From: Epiperipatus broadwayi
Taxonomy: Eukaryota; Onychophora; Udeonychophora; Euonychophora; Peripatidae
Length of the DNA: 64,000 nucleotides
Reading direction: 5' to 3'
Assembly: GCA_028023455.1 (NCBI GenBank)
Contig: JAQFVV010000288.1
Location: 124,001 to 188,000 of the forward strand
A program made the position numbers and the translations under genes. Positions 1 to 10,053 of this stretch are shown here, one piece after another (the first letter of the stretch is position 1; each line of letters begins with the position of its first letter). The notes under the pieces are model-generated. The model was not told the origin of the DNA and did not search any database. It saw nothing but the letters and a program-made list of their open reading frames with translations.

Positions 1-365
1 TATGCCAATTTGCACAATTGACAGTTGGCTATCGTATCATATTATCATGTTACGGTGTTTGTATTTTAAGTGGACATATTTTTTTCAATGTCGAGTACAT
101 AGTATTTTAATTTGTACTTGAATCACATAATCTGAATTACTAAGAATTGTCGCATCATCCTTTCCTACACAACTTGAAATGTGGAAAATATCGGCAAAAG
201 GGCCCAACATGATTTCCCAGATATAACTAGCAAAGTCACATTTTCGAAAGTAAATGTACAGAGAAATAGTGATCCGACTGTTATTATGCTAAAAAAAAGA
301 TTTGTTTTCCAGAAAGCAATAAAGAAAAGAGATAAAAGTTATTTTGGTGTAGAAGAAGAATAAAC

Positions 366-742
366 AAAAACCAAAAAAAAGTCAACAAGATTTCATTAAA
401 AAAGGCTTGAAAAACAAGGTGTGATTGTTTTTAAATTTTGTTTTGAAAAACCAAAAACCAAAAAAAAAAGTAGAACAAGATTTTATTTTTAAAAAAAGTT
501 AATACAAATACTCAAAATTAAAAAGTTTTTTTTTTTAAAAAATAACATAAAAAATTTAAAGATATAGTAGAAAAATAAAAGGCATGGAAACAAAAAAGGT
601 GAGATTGTTTTTATTTTTTTGTTTTGAAAAACCAAAGAAATGTTGAACAAGATTTTATTAAAAAAACAAAAAAAGTAGAAGATTTTATTAAAACAAATTT
701 TAAAAATAAAAATAAATAATATATCTTTTTATTTTGTTTGGT
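366..742. repeat. A-rich imperfect tandem repeat
   Basis: Blocks of the type 'gttttgaaaaaccaaa ... aacaagattttatt' recur at about 366-410, 440-495, 620-665 and 670-690 with changing spacing. This looks like a decayed A-rich minisatellite or the remains of a retroposon tail. No coding potential is seen. Confidence 0.45.
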
Positions 743-967
743 TTTATTAATAAAATAAAAGTCTTGGTCCGGTAACTTTACATTTGATTGTTTTTTCCCA
801 AAAACAACGCCATCAGGCTTCGTGCCTGGCTAACAAAAGAATACCAATTTTTTTTTAAAAAAATATTTTTTTCTTATAATAATTACACAACTTGTGAGAA
901 TGTTGCACAATTTTCATATAGTAGATAATGATATAGGTCTTTTTTATAAATACAAGTATAGCTTAAT

Positions 968-1035
968 AGGATTAGCTCAGTGGTTGTGTGCTGCACTCTG
1001 AAACATGACAACCTAGGACTGATTGTTTTGCAATA
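968..1035 (+). repeat. tRNA-like SINE scrap
   Basis: The stretch around 971-985 (TTAGCTCAGTGGTTGTGTGC) resembles a tRNA D-arm/A box. About 40 bases on, 'AGGACTGATTG' sits where a B box would be but is poorly conserved. It does not fold convincingly as a tRNA, so I read it as an old tRNA-derived SINE head rather than a functional tRNA gene. Confidence 0.35.
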
Positions 1036-2202
1036 AAGGCATTTGAGTATGACTATCACCATCATTTGTACTAATCAGAAAAGAATTTCTCTGAGCCAAA
1101 TTTATGTTTTTTTAAGTTTCTATTAAAAATAAATTAAAGATAGAATATTAATTTAGTTACAATTATATCAAATATGTTTTTCTGATGTATATAAATTTAT
1201 TTACTTTAAATTTTAATAAGAGTTTGATTCCAATAAAGAATTAAGCATGCATTTAATTATTGATAATCATATGTAATATTTAACTAAGAATTTATACATC
1301 AACATTTACATATTATTAATAATTATTTGTTGAACTATTTCCAAAATCTAATAATAAAAAGGGAATGTCTTTACAAAAACGTTTACCTTGTTTAAACCTT
1401 CTATATATTAAAATAGTACACATATTAGAATTTAATATACCGGTTCAAATGGTATTATTCTTTACATGTAGCCTCACCAGTGATGTTGTAATCATAGAAA
1501 TCGACCCAGCACAATTACATTTTTAAATATTAAAATTTAAGGTAACTCTCTATCCAACCCAGTTATTTTGCAAATGGCAACGGTCATTTGAAATTTTTAA
1601 TACTTACTTATAAACATCCTCCTGATTTCTTCAATTTTTTAAGAGTAAGGTTAATTATTGACTTCCAGAAATTATATGCCCAAACTCTGGAATTACTTAT
1701 GCACTTATTTGCCATATCCATGTGAGAAACTTCTTTGAATTTTTTTCTTTATACTTTTTTTCTCTATCTAATATTTTGTTTTCCCAGAACACACTAAGAG
1801 GAATTTTTAATATCTAGAAACCTAAGCTCGGGATGCTGAAAAATCTATAAAACCAAATGAATATGATAGAATGCATATTGGTGAGAGCCATAAAACCATT
1901 GAAAAGCTTTGAAAGAGGATATACTGATGATAAGAAAACAGAAAAAAATACATAACCAAAATAAGTGACTATAAATGTTTCAACGAATGTATGTTTGCTG
2001 GGAAAAATACAAAAATATTAGATAGAAAGGAAAAGATACAAAGAAGAAAATTCAAAAAAGCTGCTCACATGACTACGGTAAATAACTCCATTTGATTATA
2101 CACAATGTCTGGAAGCCACTAATTAACCTTGCTTTCTTAAAAATAATTGGAGAAATTAGGAGATCCTTTGTAGATAAATATATTAAATTTATACTGAATG
2201 TT

Positions 2203-2300
2203 ATCTTAGCAATAATAACTCATTTGACAGAGCATTACCTTAAAATTCAATCTTGTATCCTAATAGACCAGGTTCAATTCTCATGCTAAAATTGTTGCTA
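2203..2300 (+). repeat. tRNA-derived SINE scrap
   Basis: An A-box-like 'aactcatttgacagagcat' at about 2217 is followed at about 2269 by 'CAGGTTCAATTCTC', close to the B-box consensus GGTTCGANTCC. The spacing suits a tRNA-derived pol III promoter. Acceptor-stem pairing is not evident, so this is a SINE remnant and not a tRNA gene. Confidence 0.4.
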
Positions 2301-2634
2301 GGCACCAAGACCTGAATAAAAGAAGAGAATAATGCCATTTCAAATGTTTTGTAAAATACTAATCTGCTTTCTATTACTAACATTTGAATATATATAAAAA
2401 TTTAAATAAAATTTAAATTTTTTCTAAGGATATTCAATTATGGAGTAGTTCCAAAAATAATTAATTTTAAAATGCCACTAAATAAATCTTTGGACAAACA
2501 TTTATATATTAATTTATTTAAATATTATTTTATTTCTTATCATCATTCAGATTTGCAATTTCAATTATGTGTTGACTTCATTTTCTTGTTCTACTATATA
2601 TTTTTTCGTCTCACACTACCAAAGCATGCCGTGT

Positions 2635-2636
<2 letters not shown>

Positions 2637-2672
<36 letters not shown>
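2637..2672. repeat. (TA)n microsatellite
   Basis: About 18 uninterrupted AT repeats directly upstream of the Penelope-like inverted repeat. Confidence 0.95.
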
Positions 2673-2675
<3 letters not shown>

Positions 2676-2756
2676 AAATACGATACCCGTTATAAAATAT
2701 TATATATATAAAAAACGAAATTTTAAAGGTAAATATAATATTATAATTTAAATTCT

Positions 2757-3180
2757 TTTGTAGGTTTTCGATTACGTGGTAATCCTCGTCAGCTTTAACT
2801 GAATTTCAAATTTTTTAAACTTAATGTTACATATATTTCCATAAGCTGTGTATGCCCATATTTGCAACTTGCCTATTAATAACATCTTCCATATATTTAT
2901 CAATCATAATTGCCTCTTTAATTTTCCCCTTTTTATGATTTCTTTCTTCCATTAATATTTTATTTCGCTACTATTAAATTTAAACTTATAATTACAAGTC
3001 TTTTCATGGTCAAAAATACTAAATCTGTATTAAGTTGCCTATTTATGTTATTTTTAATTTGATTATACAATAATTGATGGTCCTTCAATCTTTTCTCCAC
3101 AGAACATCCCGATTCATCGATATATATAATTTCTGACATCCACATGACATCTGATAAAGTACATTACTTCTTTGCAATTT
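2757..3180 (-). pseudogene. Inverted copy of the PLE GIY-YIG domain
   Basis: Read on the minus strand this matches the plus-strand stretch 3970-4430. An open frame of 61 codons (3145 to 2960) starts with MWMSEIIYIDESGCSVEKRL. It aligns with the PLE pattern 'C-x-C-x-x-YIGET-x-x-x-L-x-x-R-L-x-x-H', with YIDES replacing YIGET. The reading frame is then lost. I infer that it is the 5' inverted partial repeat of the element and not a separate gene. Confidence 0.7.
2764..2793 (-). ncRNA. Hammerhead-like hairpin at the PLE terminus
   Basis: On the minus strand the sequence reads CTGACGA, then a 6 bp hairpin GATTAC-CAC-GTAATC preceded by one extra G, then GAAA. This order (CUGANGA, stem II, GAAA) is the hammerhead core. 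The extra G before the stem and the lack of a clear stem III and cleavage site argue that it is decayed or only hammerhead-like. The plus-strand partner at 4382-4408 has GTGACGA in place of CTGACGA. PLEs are known to carry minimal hammerhead ribozymes in their terminal repeats. Confidence 0.4.
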
Positions 3181-3289
3181 AGGAATTATACTCTTAGAAT
3201 TATGAATCTATAAATTTAATTGAAATTGGAGTAATTAATATGTCTATAAATAAACATTTAATAAATTTTATTATTGAATCACTAAAATT

Positions 3290-3923
3290 TATAAGTGATA
3301 ATATTATTGCAACATATAATGATAGGTACTATAAAATGGGTAAAGTATGGCCAATGCGATGATTACCTATGGTAGCACAAATTTGTAATTTTACATTGTC
3401 GAAATATGAAGATATTATATTTAATTCTTATAAGTTAGAAGATATTAAAATTTATGCTAGATATGTTGATGATGTTTTTGTTTGTGGTCCTAAAGACATT
3501 ATTGATGTTCTTTTATATAACTTGAATAATTTAAACAATTTAAAATGGCCTATTGAGAATGAACAAAATGGAAAAATAAATTTTTTGGACTTACAAGTAT
3601 TTAGAGATGCTGCTGATTTAAAATATAAATTAATTTTTAAACCTATTGGAGAAAGAGGATATATTCATTTTCAGTCACGTGTTCCAATAATGCATAAAAT
3701 GGCAAGTCTGAAATCGTTTTTGCATCGCAATGATAAATTGTGTAAATATAATAGTGATAAAATTATAAATATTGAACTCTTTGCAAATGAACTTTTAAAG
3801 GTTGGTTATGATAAAAACCAAATCTTGTATACAGTAAATTCATTTAATAATAAGAAGAGAGTTGGCTGTGGTACTTTAGATAATAAAAAATGGTTATCTA
3901 TGCCATTTACAAATAACATGTAA
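3290..3923 (+). pseudogene. Penelope-like reverse transcriptase fragment
   Basis: The longest open part (3369-3923, 184 codons) contains the catalytic YVDD box at residues 32-35 (context YARYVDDVFVCG) and the NFLDL motif at residues 71-75. Further on, RGYIHFQSRVPIMHK resembles the 'H-x-S-x-H-P-x-x-x-K' stretch of PLE reverse transcriptases. Just upstream (3335-3368) lie remnants of the 'MGSPLSP' motif, broken by an in-frame TGA. The N-terminal fingers and palm are missing. RT of this type is telomerase-like and primes at the nuclease cut in the target. This copy cannot make a working enzyme. Confidence 0.8.
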
Positions 3924-3983
3924 TCTAAATTAATTAAGAATATATTTAAAGAAAAGTATAATATTTCATTTTAATTCTAAGAG

Positions 3984-4347
3984 TATAATTCCTAAATTGC
4001 AAAGAAGTAATATAATTTTTCAGATTTCATGTGGATGTCAGAAATTATATATTGATGAGTCAAGATATTCTGTGGAGAAATGATTAAAGGAGCATCAATT
4101 ATTATATAATCAAATTAAAAATAACGTAAATAGTCAATTTAATATAGCTTCAGAATTTTTTGACCATGAAAAGACTTGTAATTATAAGTTTAAATTTAAT
4201 AGTAGTGAAATAAGAATATTAATGGAAGAAAGAAATCATAAAAAGAGGAAAATTAAAGAGTCAATTATGATTGATAAATATAAGAAAGATGTTATTAATA
4301 GGCAAGTTGCATATATGGTCATACACAGCTTATGGAAATATATGTAA
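3984..4347 (+). pseudogene. PLE GIY-YIG endonuclease fragment
   Basis: Conceptual translation starting with 'FQISCGCQKLYIDES' followed by LKEH matches the N-terminal pattern of PLE GIY-YIG nucleases: a cysteine pair, then YIGET, then RLKEH. An in-frame TGA at about 4081 interrupts it. Beyond this, a lysine-rich segment (EERNHKKRKIKES) and a C-terminal tail run to a TAA near 4345. It lies downstream of the RT fragment, as expected. The G of the YIG motif reads D here, so the domain would be inactive even without the stop. Confidence 0.7.
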
Positions 4348-4639
4348 CATTATGTTTAAAAAATTTGAAATTCAATTAAAGGTGACGAGGATTACCACAT
4401 AATCGAAAGAGCTACAAAAGAATTTAAACTATAATATTAAATTTACCGTTAAAATTTATTATATATATGTAATAAAACAAGTTATAAATTTAGTAACTTG
4501 CTTTTAAGCTTGCATTCAAATGATCATTATACGGAGCTTACCAGTAGCTCTAAACAAGCTTTGTTTTTATAACTGCGGAAAGAGAAAGAATTCAACATTT
4601 TTATTGATAAGATACTACCTCCACAACTCTACCTCCAGA

Positions 4640-4685
4640 TCAATTAGTTTTGAGCTTATGGCTCACCTCAGTGGTGGGATGGGCC
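4640..4685 (-). ncRNA. Decayed hammerhead motif, monomer copy 1
   Basis: The minus strand reads CTGAGGT, then GAGC-CATAA-GCTC (4 bp stem II), then AAAAC. Compared with the intact motif at 15308-15364, the core A9 has become T and G12 has become A. Stem II is kept. Both changes hit core positions needed for catalysis, so I expect no self-cleavage. Confidence 0.55.
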
Positions 4686-5121
4686 TTTAGAAACTAGATC
4701 TAAAATACTAACTCAAATGTCAGCACTTATAAAACACCTTCCTATCAATTTGAAAGTCTGAAATTTTCAGACATGAAAAAGTCTTCAAATCTAGCTTTGT
4801 AAACCAGATAGCTATATGGGTCTGAATTCAGCTCAGTTTCACTATAGTAATAGCCTCTGCAATATAGCATCGCAAAAGCCATCAAAGATACACTTAGAAT
4901 AATTAATAAAACAAATTATAAAATTCATAACTTGCTTTTAAGCTTGCATTTAAATAATCACTAGATGGAGCCTACCAATAACTCTAAACAAGCTATCTGG
5001 TTTGAAAAGCTGCATTTGAAGCCATTTACATGTCCAAAAATTTCAGACTTTTAAATTGATAGAAACGTGTTTTGTAAGTGCTGTATTTTAGTATTTTAGA
5101 TTCACTTTCTAAAGGCCCAGC

Positions 5122-5168
5122 TCTCCACTGAGGTGAGCCATAAGCTCAAAACCAATTGATTTGGATGT
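5122..5168 (+). ncRNA. Decayed hammerhead motif, monomer copy 2
   Basis: The plus strand carries the same CTGAGGT / GAGC-CATAA-GCTC / AAAAC segment as the copy at 4640-4685, with the same two core substitutions. The shared changes suggest that the two inverted copies came from one already mutated parent, or that a gene-conversion-like process has homogenised them. Confidence 0.55.
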
Positions 5169-5737
5169 AGGGTCATAATGATAAAATTTTGAATATTTTC
5201 TCTTTTGGCACTTATAAAACCAAACCTTGTTTAGAGCTATTGGTAAGTTCCATCTAGTGACCACTTAAATGCAAGCTTAAAAACAAGTTACAAAATTTAC
5301 AACTTGTTTTATTAATTATTATAAGTGTACCTTTGATGGTTGTTGTGATGCTATATTGTAGAGACTATTACTATATGGTGAAACTGAGCTGAATTCAGAT
5401 CCATATAGGTATGTGATTTGCAAAGCTGTATTTGAAGACATTTATGTCTGAAAATTTCAGACTTTCAAATTGATAGAAATGTGTTTTATAAGTTACTAAT
5501 GATCCAATGAATATACACGGACACTTAAAGATTGCAACTTGACCACAAAGATTGAAATATTGATACAATGAAGTTTAAATAAATCTCTATGAACATGAAA
5601 TAAACATGTCCATGTAATGAAGACTAATAAATAGTCAATTATAACATTCCAAACTGCAATATTTTTAAATTGCTCATGTATTATTTAAATAATAAGTGAA
5701 ATAATGTTGAAAGCTAAATGGGATAATATGTAACCAT

Positions 5738-5901
5738 TAGAAACCAGTCATCACCTAAACATGCCAATATAGATAATAATGAGTATTTGTCACTATCGTC
5801 AAAGCAACCTCTCTCCTTTTAATAATAAGAGTGGAAATTCACTCTTATTAATGATCCAATAAATCTATATTGGTATGTTTAGATGGTGACTGTTTTCTAA
5901 T

Positions 5902-5908
<7 letters not shown>
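5738..5908. repeat. Foldback repeat next to (TA)n
   Basis: Arms 5738-5778 ('taaccattagaaaccagtc...ccaatatagat') and 5862-5908 are inverted copies of about 43 bp with a few mismatches. The interior holds a smaller palindrome (aataagagtg...cactctta, about 5824-5849). The right arm runs directly into the (TA)n tract. It may be a small MITE-like element; no ORF. Confidence 0.6.

Positions 5909-5981
<73 letters not shown>
5904..5981. repeat. (TA)n microsatellite
   Basis: About 38 AT repeats between the foldback repeat and the 3' end of the RTE element. Confidence 0.95.
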
Positions 5982-5982
<1 letters not shown>

Positions 5983-6179
5983 CATCAACCATTATCAATC
6001 CACTGCAAGATGAATGTCTCTTTAAGTTCAATCCCTCTTTTCCAATCTTTAGTTTGTCTTCACCATATCACCCCTGCACACTTTCTTATTTCATTCATCC
6101 ATCTCACATGTGGTCTCTTTCTGGGTCTTGTACAATCTCTTAGAATCCAGTTTAAAATTTCAATTGTCCATCTATTATC

Positions 6180-7678
6180 ATCTCTTCTAGAAATATGTCC
6201 CGCCCAACTCTACTTCAGTTTTTGAATTTTTTTAAGATCAGTAACACCTGTTTCTTCTCTTACCCATATATTGCGTTTTTGATCCCTTTTTTTTACTCCC
6301 AACATGCATCTCTCCATACTTCTTTGAGTGGTTTGAAGTCTCTGTATTGCTCTTCTATTAAGTGTCCAAGTCTCACATCCATAAGTAAGAACTGGCAAAA
6401 CACATTTATTAAAAACTTTCCTTTTCAAACACATAGGCATATTTCCTTTTAGCATCAAGTTATTTCTACCAAAAGCACTCCAACAACGTTTAATTCTATA
6501 ATTAATTTCATCCATTATGTTTCCATCTGTATTAATAATCTGACCAAAATATTTGTAACTGTTAACTTTTTCTAATTCATCATAATCAATCTTTATTTTC
6601 ATATTTTGAGAAAATCTATTAAACATTACTTTAAAGCTAAACGCTTTCAAACAGATACGCTTTAAACATGCTTAAGTGAAAGCCATGGCTTTCACGTAAG
6701 CATGTTAAAAGCATATCTGTTTGAAAGCGTTTAGCTTTCACGTTATTACAATATTTTCTGTTTACACTTAAATTTGATATATAAACATTACTTTAGTCTT
6801 TTTAACATTTATCTTTGGTCCTACTTTCCTACGTTCATCTGATAACTTCTGCAATATTTCCTGTAACTCTAAAGCATTATTTGCAAAAACAATTACATCA
6901 TCTGCAAAATCTAAATGACTTAAATAATCTCCATTTACCTTCACTCCTTTAGCTTCCCATTTTAATCCACAAAATATTTCTTGCAGCACTGCTGTAAAAA
7001 GTTTTGGAGATAGGGAGTCACCCTGTCTCAATGTTGACTTTCCTACTATCATTATATAATCTAATTGTTGATGTTGCATTTTTATAAATATTCTTTAAAA
7101 TATGACAATATTCTGGATCAATACCTTGATGATCCAATGCTTTAATCACTGAAGAAATGTTTATAGAATCAAATGCCTTTTCATAATCTACAAATCCTAA
7201 GCATAATGGCAACTCATATTCATTTGTTCTTTCTATAACTTCTCTCAATACCTTGATATTATCTACTGTAATAAAACCACTTTTAAATCCAGCTTGTTCT
7301 CTTGGTTGGTGGAAGTCTACTAATCTCTGTAGATGAGTTGTAATTATCTTAGTAAAAATTTTGTATAAAACTGATAAAAGACTGATAGGTCTGTAATTTC
7401 TAATATCTTCTTTATCATCTTTTTTTTAAATATTAATATTAATACTGCATTCTTCCAATCATTTGATACATCTTTATCATTTAGACATTTGGAATATAAC
7501 TTTGCTATTTTTTTTTATTCCATCACCTGCTACTTTTAATATATCAATTACAATTCCATCATTACCTGGAGCTTTCCCTTTCTTCATAAATTTAATTACA
7601 TGTCTCACTTTCTAATTCAAAATTCTGGGTAATTCAAAAGATATAATAGGTATAGGACATACTTGTTCTTTATTACTA
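6180..7678 (-). pseudogene. RTE reverse transcriptase and C-terminal domain, broken
   Basis: Open pieces at 7248-7018, 7079-6768 and 6650-6210 align with copy 2. Visible RT signatures are [10 protein letters not shown] (upstream of 7300), [11 protein letters not shown] (7248 piece), [19 protein letters not shown] and LDFADDVIVFANN (7079 piece), and the C-terminal block TYGCETWTLNRR. The catalytic aspartates in FVDYEKAFD and FADD are present. The hairpin at 6634-6781 separates the FADD piece from the C-terminal domain, and a small deletion near 7030 shifts the frame before RQGDS. The domain would copy element RNA at a nicked target, but this copy is dead. Confidence 0.85.
6634..6781. mobile_element. 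Palindromic hairpin insertion with 14 bp flanking repeats
   Basis: Positions 6634-6737 form a near-perfect palindrome with ~52 bp arms centred on CCATGG (6683-6688). A non-palindromic 44 bp tail (6738-6781) follows. The insert is flanked by TAAACATTACTTTA at 6620-6633 and 6782-6795, which is single in the uninterrupted RTE copy at about 30717-30730. This shows directly that ~148 bp were inserted with duplication of 14 bp of target. It has no coding capacity. It could be a MITE, but a 13-15 bp duplication is more typical of retroposons. Confidence 0.75.
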
Positions 7679-8731
7679 CACCTGGCTCTCGTTTTATGCA
7701 GTAGATAGTTTCCACAGAAAACCCGTATTAAAAAAAATCACACAAAAATAGACATAACTTACCTTGACAAATGGGGGATAGGGTTTGTAATTTTCAGAAT
7801 TCGCATAAAAGCAATGCATCAAGGAAAAATTATTTTAAAATTCACATTAAAAAAATAAGGAAATAAAGTATGACTAATAAAAAATATCAAATATTTGGGA
7901 AAAAATGGTACAAGACAAACTTTTTTTTATTAACTATAGTATTCAATTTGACATTTTTCATATGTATTTTAATCATTATCACTATTTTTGAATGTGCGTT
8001 TTATTTGAAAAGTGGTAAAAAATCAGATTCATCAATGTGATGTGATATAGCTTCTTCTTGAATGAAGTCAAGAATCTCTCAGCAATTATGTCCAGAGAAC
8101 CTTATTAGCCACTTTATTTTCCTTTCCCCACTCTAATTTTTACCAAATTCTGCTCCATCCCATTTACACAACTAGTGCCAATTTCAGTCTTGTGCTCTGT
8201 TAATGGTTTTCTGTTGACAACTGATTTTTACTACTGAAATAAATTTTAAATATTCACATTTTGTTTCTATATTAAAAAATGTTGATTGCAATCAAAACAA
8301 AAAGATTATACATTATCATTAAAAATATTATTTTCAGTTTATAAATCAATAAAATCTCCATTATTTATTTTAAAAATCTACATTATTTATTACTATTATA
8401 CCTAACAAAGTACATTTTAAAAGTTTAAAATTTTTGAATATTTATTGTGATGTTTTTATATGTAAGTATAAATCTATTATTATTATTTATTCATTAGTGT
8501 AAGTAGGTTATTTATTCTAAATATAGCTTCAGATCATATTCACCTTAGCTGCTAATATAACGTTATATTTTTGATAAAAAAAGTATTTCAAGTCAAAATA
8601 AATTATTAATAATTTAAATCTCTTAATATCTAATAAATATAGTGAAATATGAAAAATATTAAGAAGAAACATGAATCGCCCAACTTCAAAATCGCATTAA
8701 AATAATCCGCATAAAATGAAACCCATGTGTG
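7679..8731. mobile_element. Non-autonomous pogo/Tigger-like DNA transposon
   Basis: The 1,053 bp insert begins CACCTGGCTCTCGTTTTATG and ends with the inverted counterpart, whose reverse complement begins CACACATGGGTTTCATTTTA; the match is imperfect over about 25 bp. It is flanked by TA on both sides (7677-7678 and 8732-8733), and the flanks rejoin exactly to the uninterrupted RTE sequence near 31637. TA duplication and a 'CTCGTTTTATGC'-type terminus are typical of pogo/Tigger members of the Tc1/mariner superfamily. No transposase ORF is visible, so it would need an enzyme in trans. The interior is AT-rich and unrecognised. Confidence 0.75.
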
Positions 8732-8739
8732 TATAATTC

Positions 8740-10053
8740 TTGATAGAAGTCTTCTACACATTTCATGAAGTCATCTCTCTTTTTAGTAATAATGCCATCT
8801 TTTTTTATTGCAGATATAAATTTCCTACCAATACCAAAATGTTGTTTTACACTCTTTAGACTTTTATTCTCTTCTACACCTTTCCTTGCTAGTTTACAAT
8901 TATACTTTCTTATATCATTTTCAACTCTTTCCGGCACCATTTTACAAAATTTGTGATATTCAATCCTTTTTAATGCATCATTTTGTATATCTTCATATTC
9001 CTTCTTTTCTTCATAAATTCTCTAGTCTCAGTAGAAATTTTATTGGTCAATTGCTGCTTTTTTCTACCAGCTATCTTTGTTGCAGTTTTTAAAAGTGTAT
9101 CAGATATTTTCCTATTAATTTCATTCAAATCTGAATCATGTTCAAAATATACTAATACTTGAAACCAATTTGTAAGTTCTAATTTAAATTCATTAGAATG
9201 TTTCTGAAGATTAGGCATATCAACTGTAAATATTGTTTTTCTTAATAATTTTTGTCTTTCTAGTTGTGCATTAACACGTATTTTACACCTTACAAAACGA
9301 TGATCACTTCCTGTGTTAAATTTATTAAGAACATTACAATCTTGAAATATGTATTTTCTGTTAGTCAAAATAATCCAATTCTGCTGTACCTTCATTTGGA
9401 TGCTTCCATGTCCATTTCCTTTTAAAAAAATTTTCAAAATAAAATTCATAATATAAAGTTTTTTTTTTTCTGCAAACTCCACAAGTCTATGTCCTCTCGC
9501 ATTTCTATTACCATAACCAAAATAACCTACATCATTTTCATCTTTCATTGGTTTACCAGTTCTAGCATTAAAGTCTCCCATAACAATTTTAAAATGTTGT
9601 TTACTCTGATCAAAAGCCTTTTGTACATCTATATAAAAATCTTCTACTACTTCATCACTATGAGAACTTGTTTGGGGCATAAACCTGAATTATCTGCATT
9701 TGGTATATGCTATTAAGTTGTATAACTAATCTTGCCACTCTGTCCAATACACCATCAATCTCCACAATGTTGTTCTTCCACTTTTTATTTATAATGAATC
9801 CTATTCCACTTGTAATTGCAATATTTGTGCCTTTATAGTAGAGTACATGTCCACTTTTTAAATCAATTGTTTCTTCACCTTTTCTTCTAACTTCACAAAG
9901 TCCAATAATGTCCCATTTAATATAAGATAGTTCTTCTAACTCTTGCAATTTTCCTTCACTTGAAAGTGGTCTGCAGTTGTAAGTACCTAAATAAAAAATC
10001 AACATCAAATGGGAACCTGAGTCTGTGATCAGGGGATTCTTAGCACCCTCCAC
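8740..10053 (-). pseudogene. RTE endonuclease and linker region, broken
   Basis: The open piece 10053-9658 carries GTYNCRPLSSEGKL, KWDIIGLCEVRRKGE (the acidic catalytic residue region) and QVYAPN. The piece 9680-8970 continues with MGDFNARTGKP, GYGNRNARGHRLVEFA and TGSDHRFVRCKIRV, matching the conserved GDFN and SDH motifs of APE-type LINE endonucleases. The two overlap in different frames, so a frameshift lies near 9660-9680. A third piece (8940-8740) links to the RT up to the pogo-like insertion. The endonuclease would nick target DNA to prime reverse transcription. The N-terminal start is uncertain. Confidence 0.85.

Larger units (their letters stand above)
1..2636. other. AT-rich region without a recognisable gene
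   Basis: No coding sequence I can support. An open frame of 60 codons at 181-363 begins at GTG, has no recognised domain and runs into A-rich repeats. The stretch contains A-rich imperfect repeats (about 366-742) and two tRNA-like scraps listed separately. The rest is plain AT-rich sequence. Confidence 0.6.
2700..4475 (+). mobile_element. Decayed Penelope-like element (PLE) with inverted terminal copy
   Basis: The central part encodes a reverse transcriptase fragment (YVDD, NFLDL) and then a GIY-YIG-type nuclease fragment, the order typical of endonuclease-bearing Penelope-like elements. The 3' part (about 3968-4475), which covers the GIY-YIG fragment and the terminal hairpin, also occurs inverted at about 2700-3200, giving arms of roughly 500 bp. 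Partial flanking repeats in direct or inverted orientation ('pLTRs') are a known hallmark of PLEs. The copy is dead: the RT is 5'-truncated with an in-frame stop, the nuclease has an internal stop, and the arms have diverged. Both outer edges run into TA-rich DNA. Confidence 0.8.
4455..5505. repeat. Tandem and inverted array of a ~440 bp hammerhead-bearing monomer
   Basis: A monomer starting near 4466 ('aataaaacaagttataaa...') runs to about 4907, where the same start recurs in direct orientation. The array then switches: 4985-5320 is an inverted copy of the body and start, and 5320-5505 an inverted copy of the monomer end. The unit is therefore head-to-tail repeated on both sides of an inversion. 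A related single copy lies at 15212-15600. Each body carries the same hammerhead-like segment. There is no protein coding. The organisation resembles hammerhead satellites and animal retrozymes. Confidence 0.7.

Noticed and set aside
181-363. 60-codon open frame near the window start
   Set aside because: Starts at GTG, has no recognised domain, no splice-site or homology support, and ends in A-rich repeat sequence; expected by chance.
968-1035. Functional tRNA gene
   Set aside because: A-box-like sequence is present, but the B box and acceptor pairing are poor; better read as a SINE scrap.
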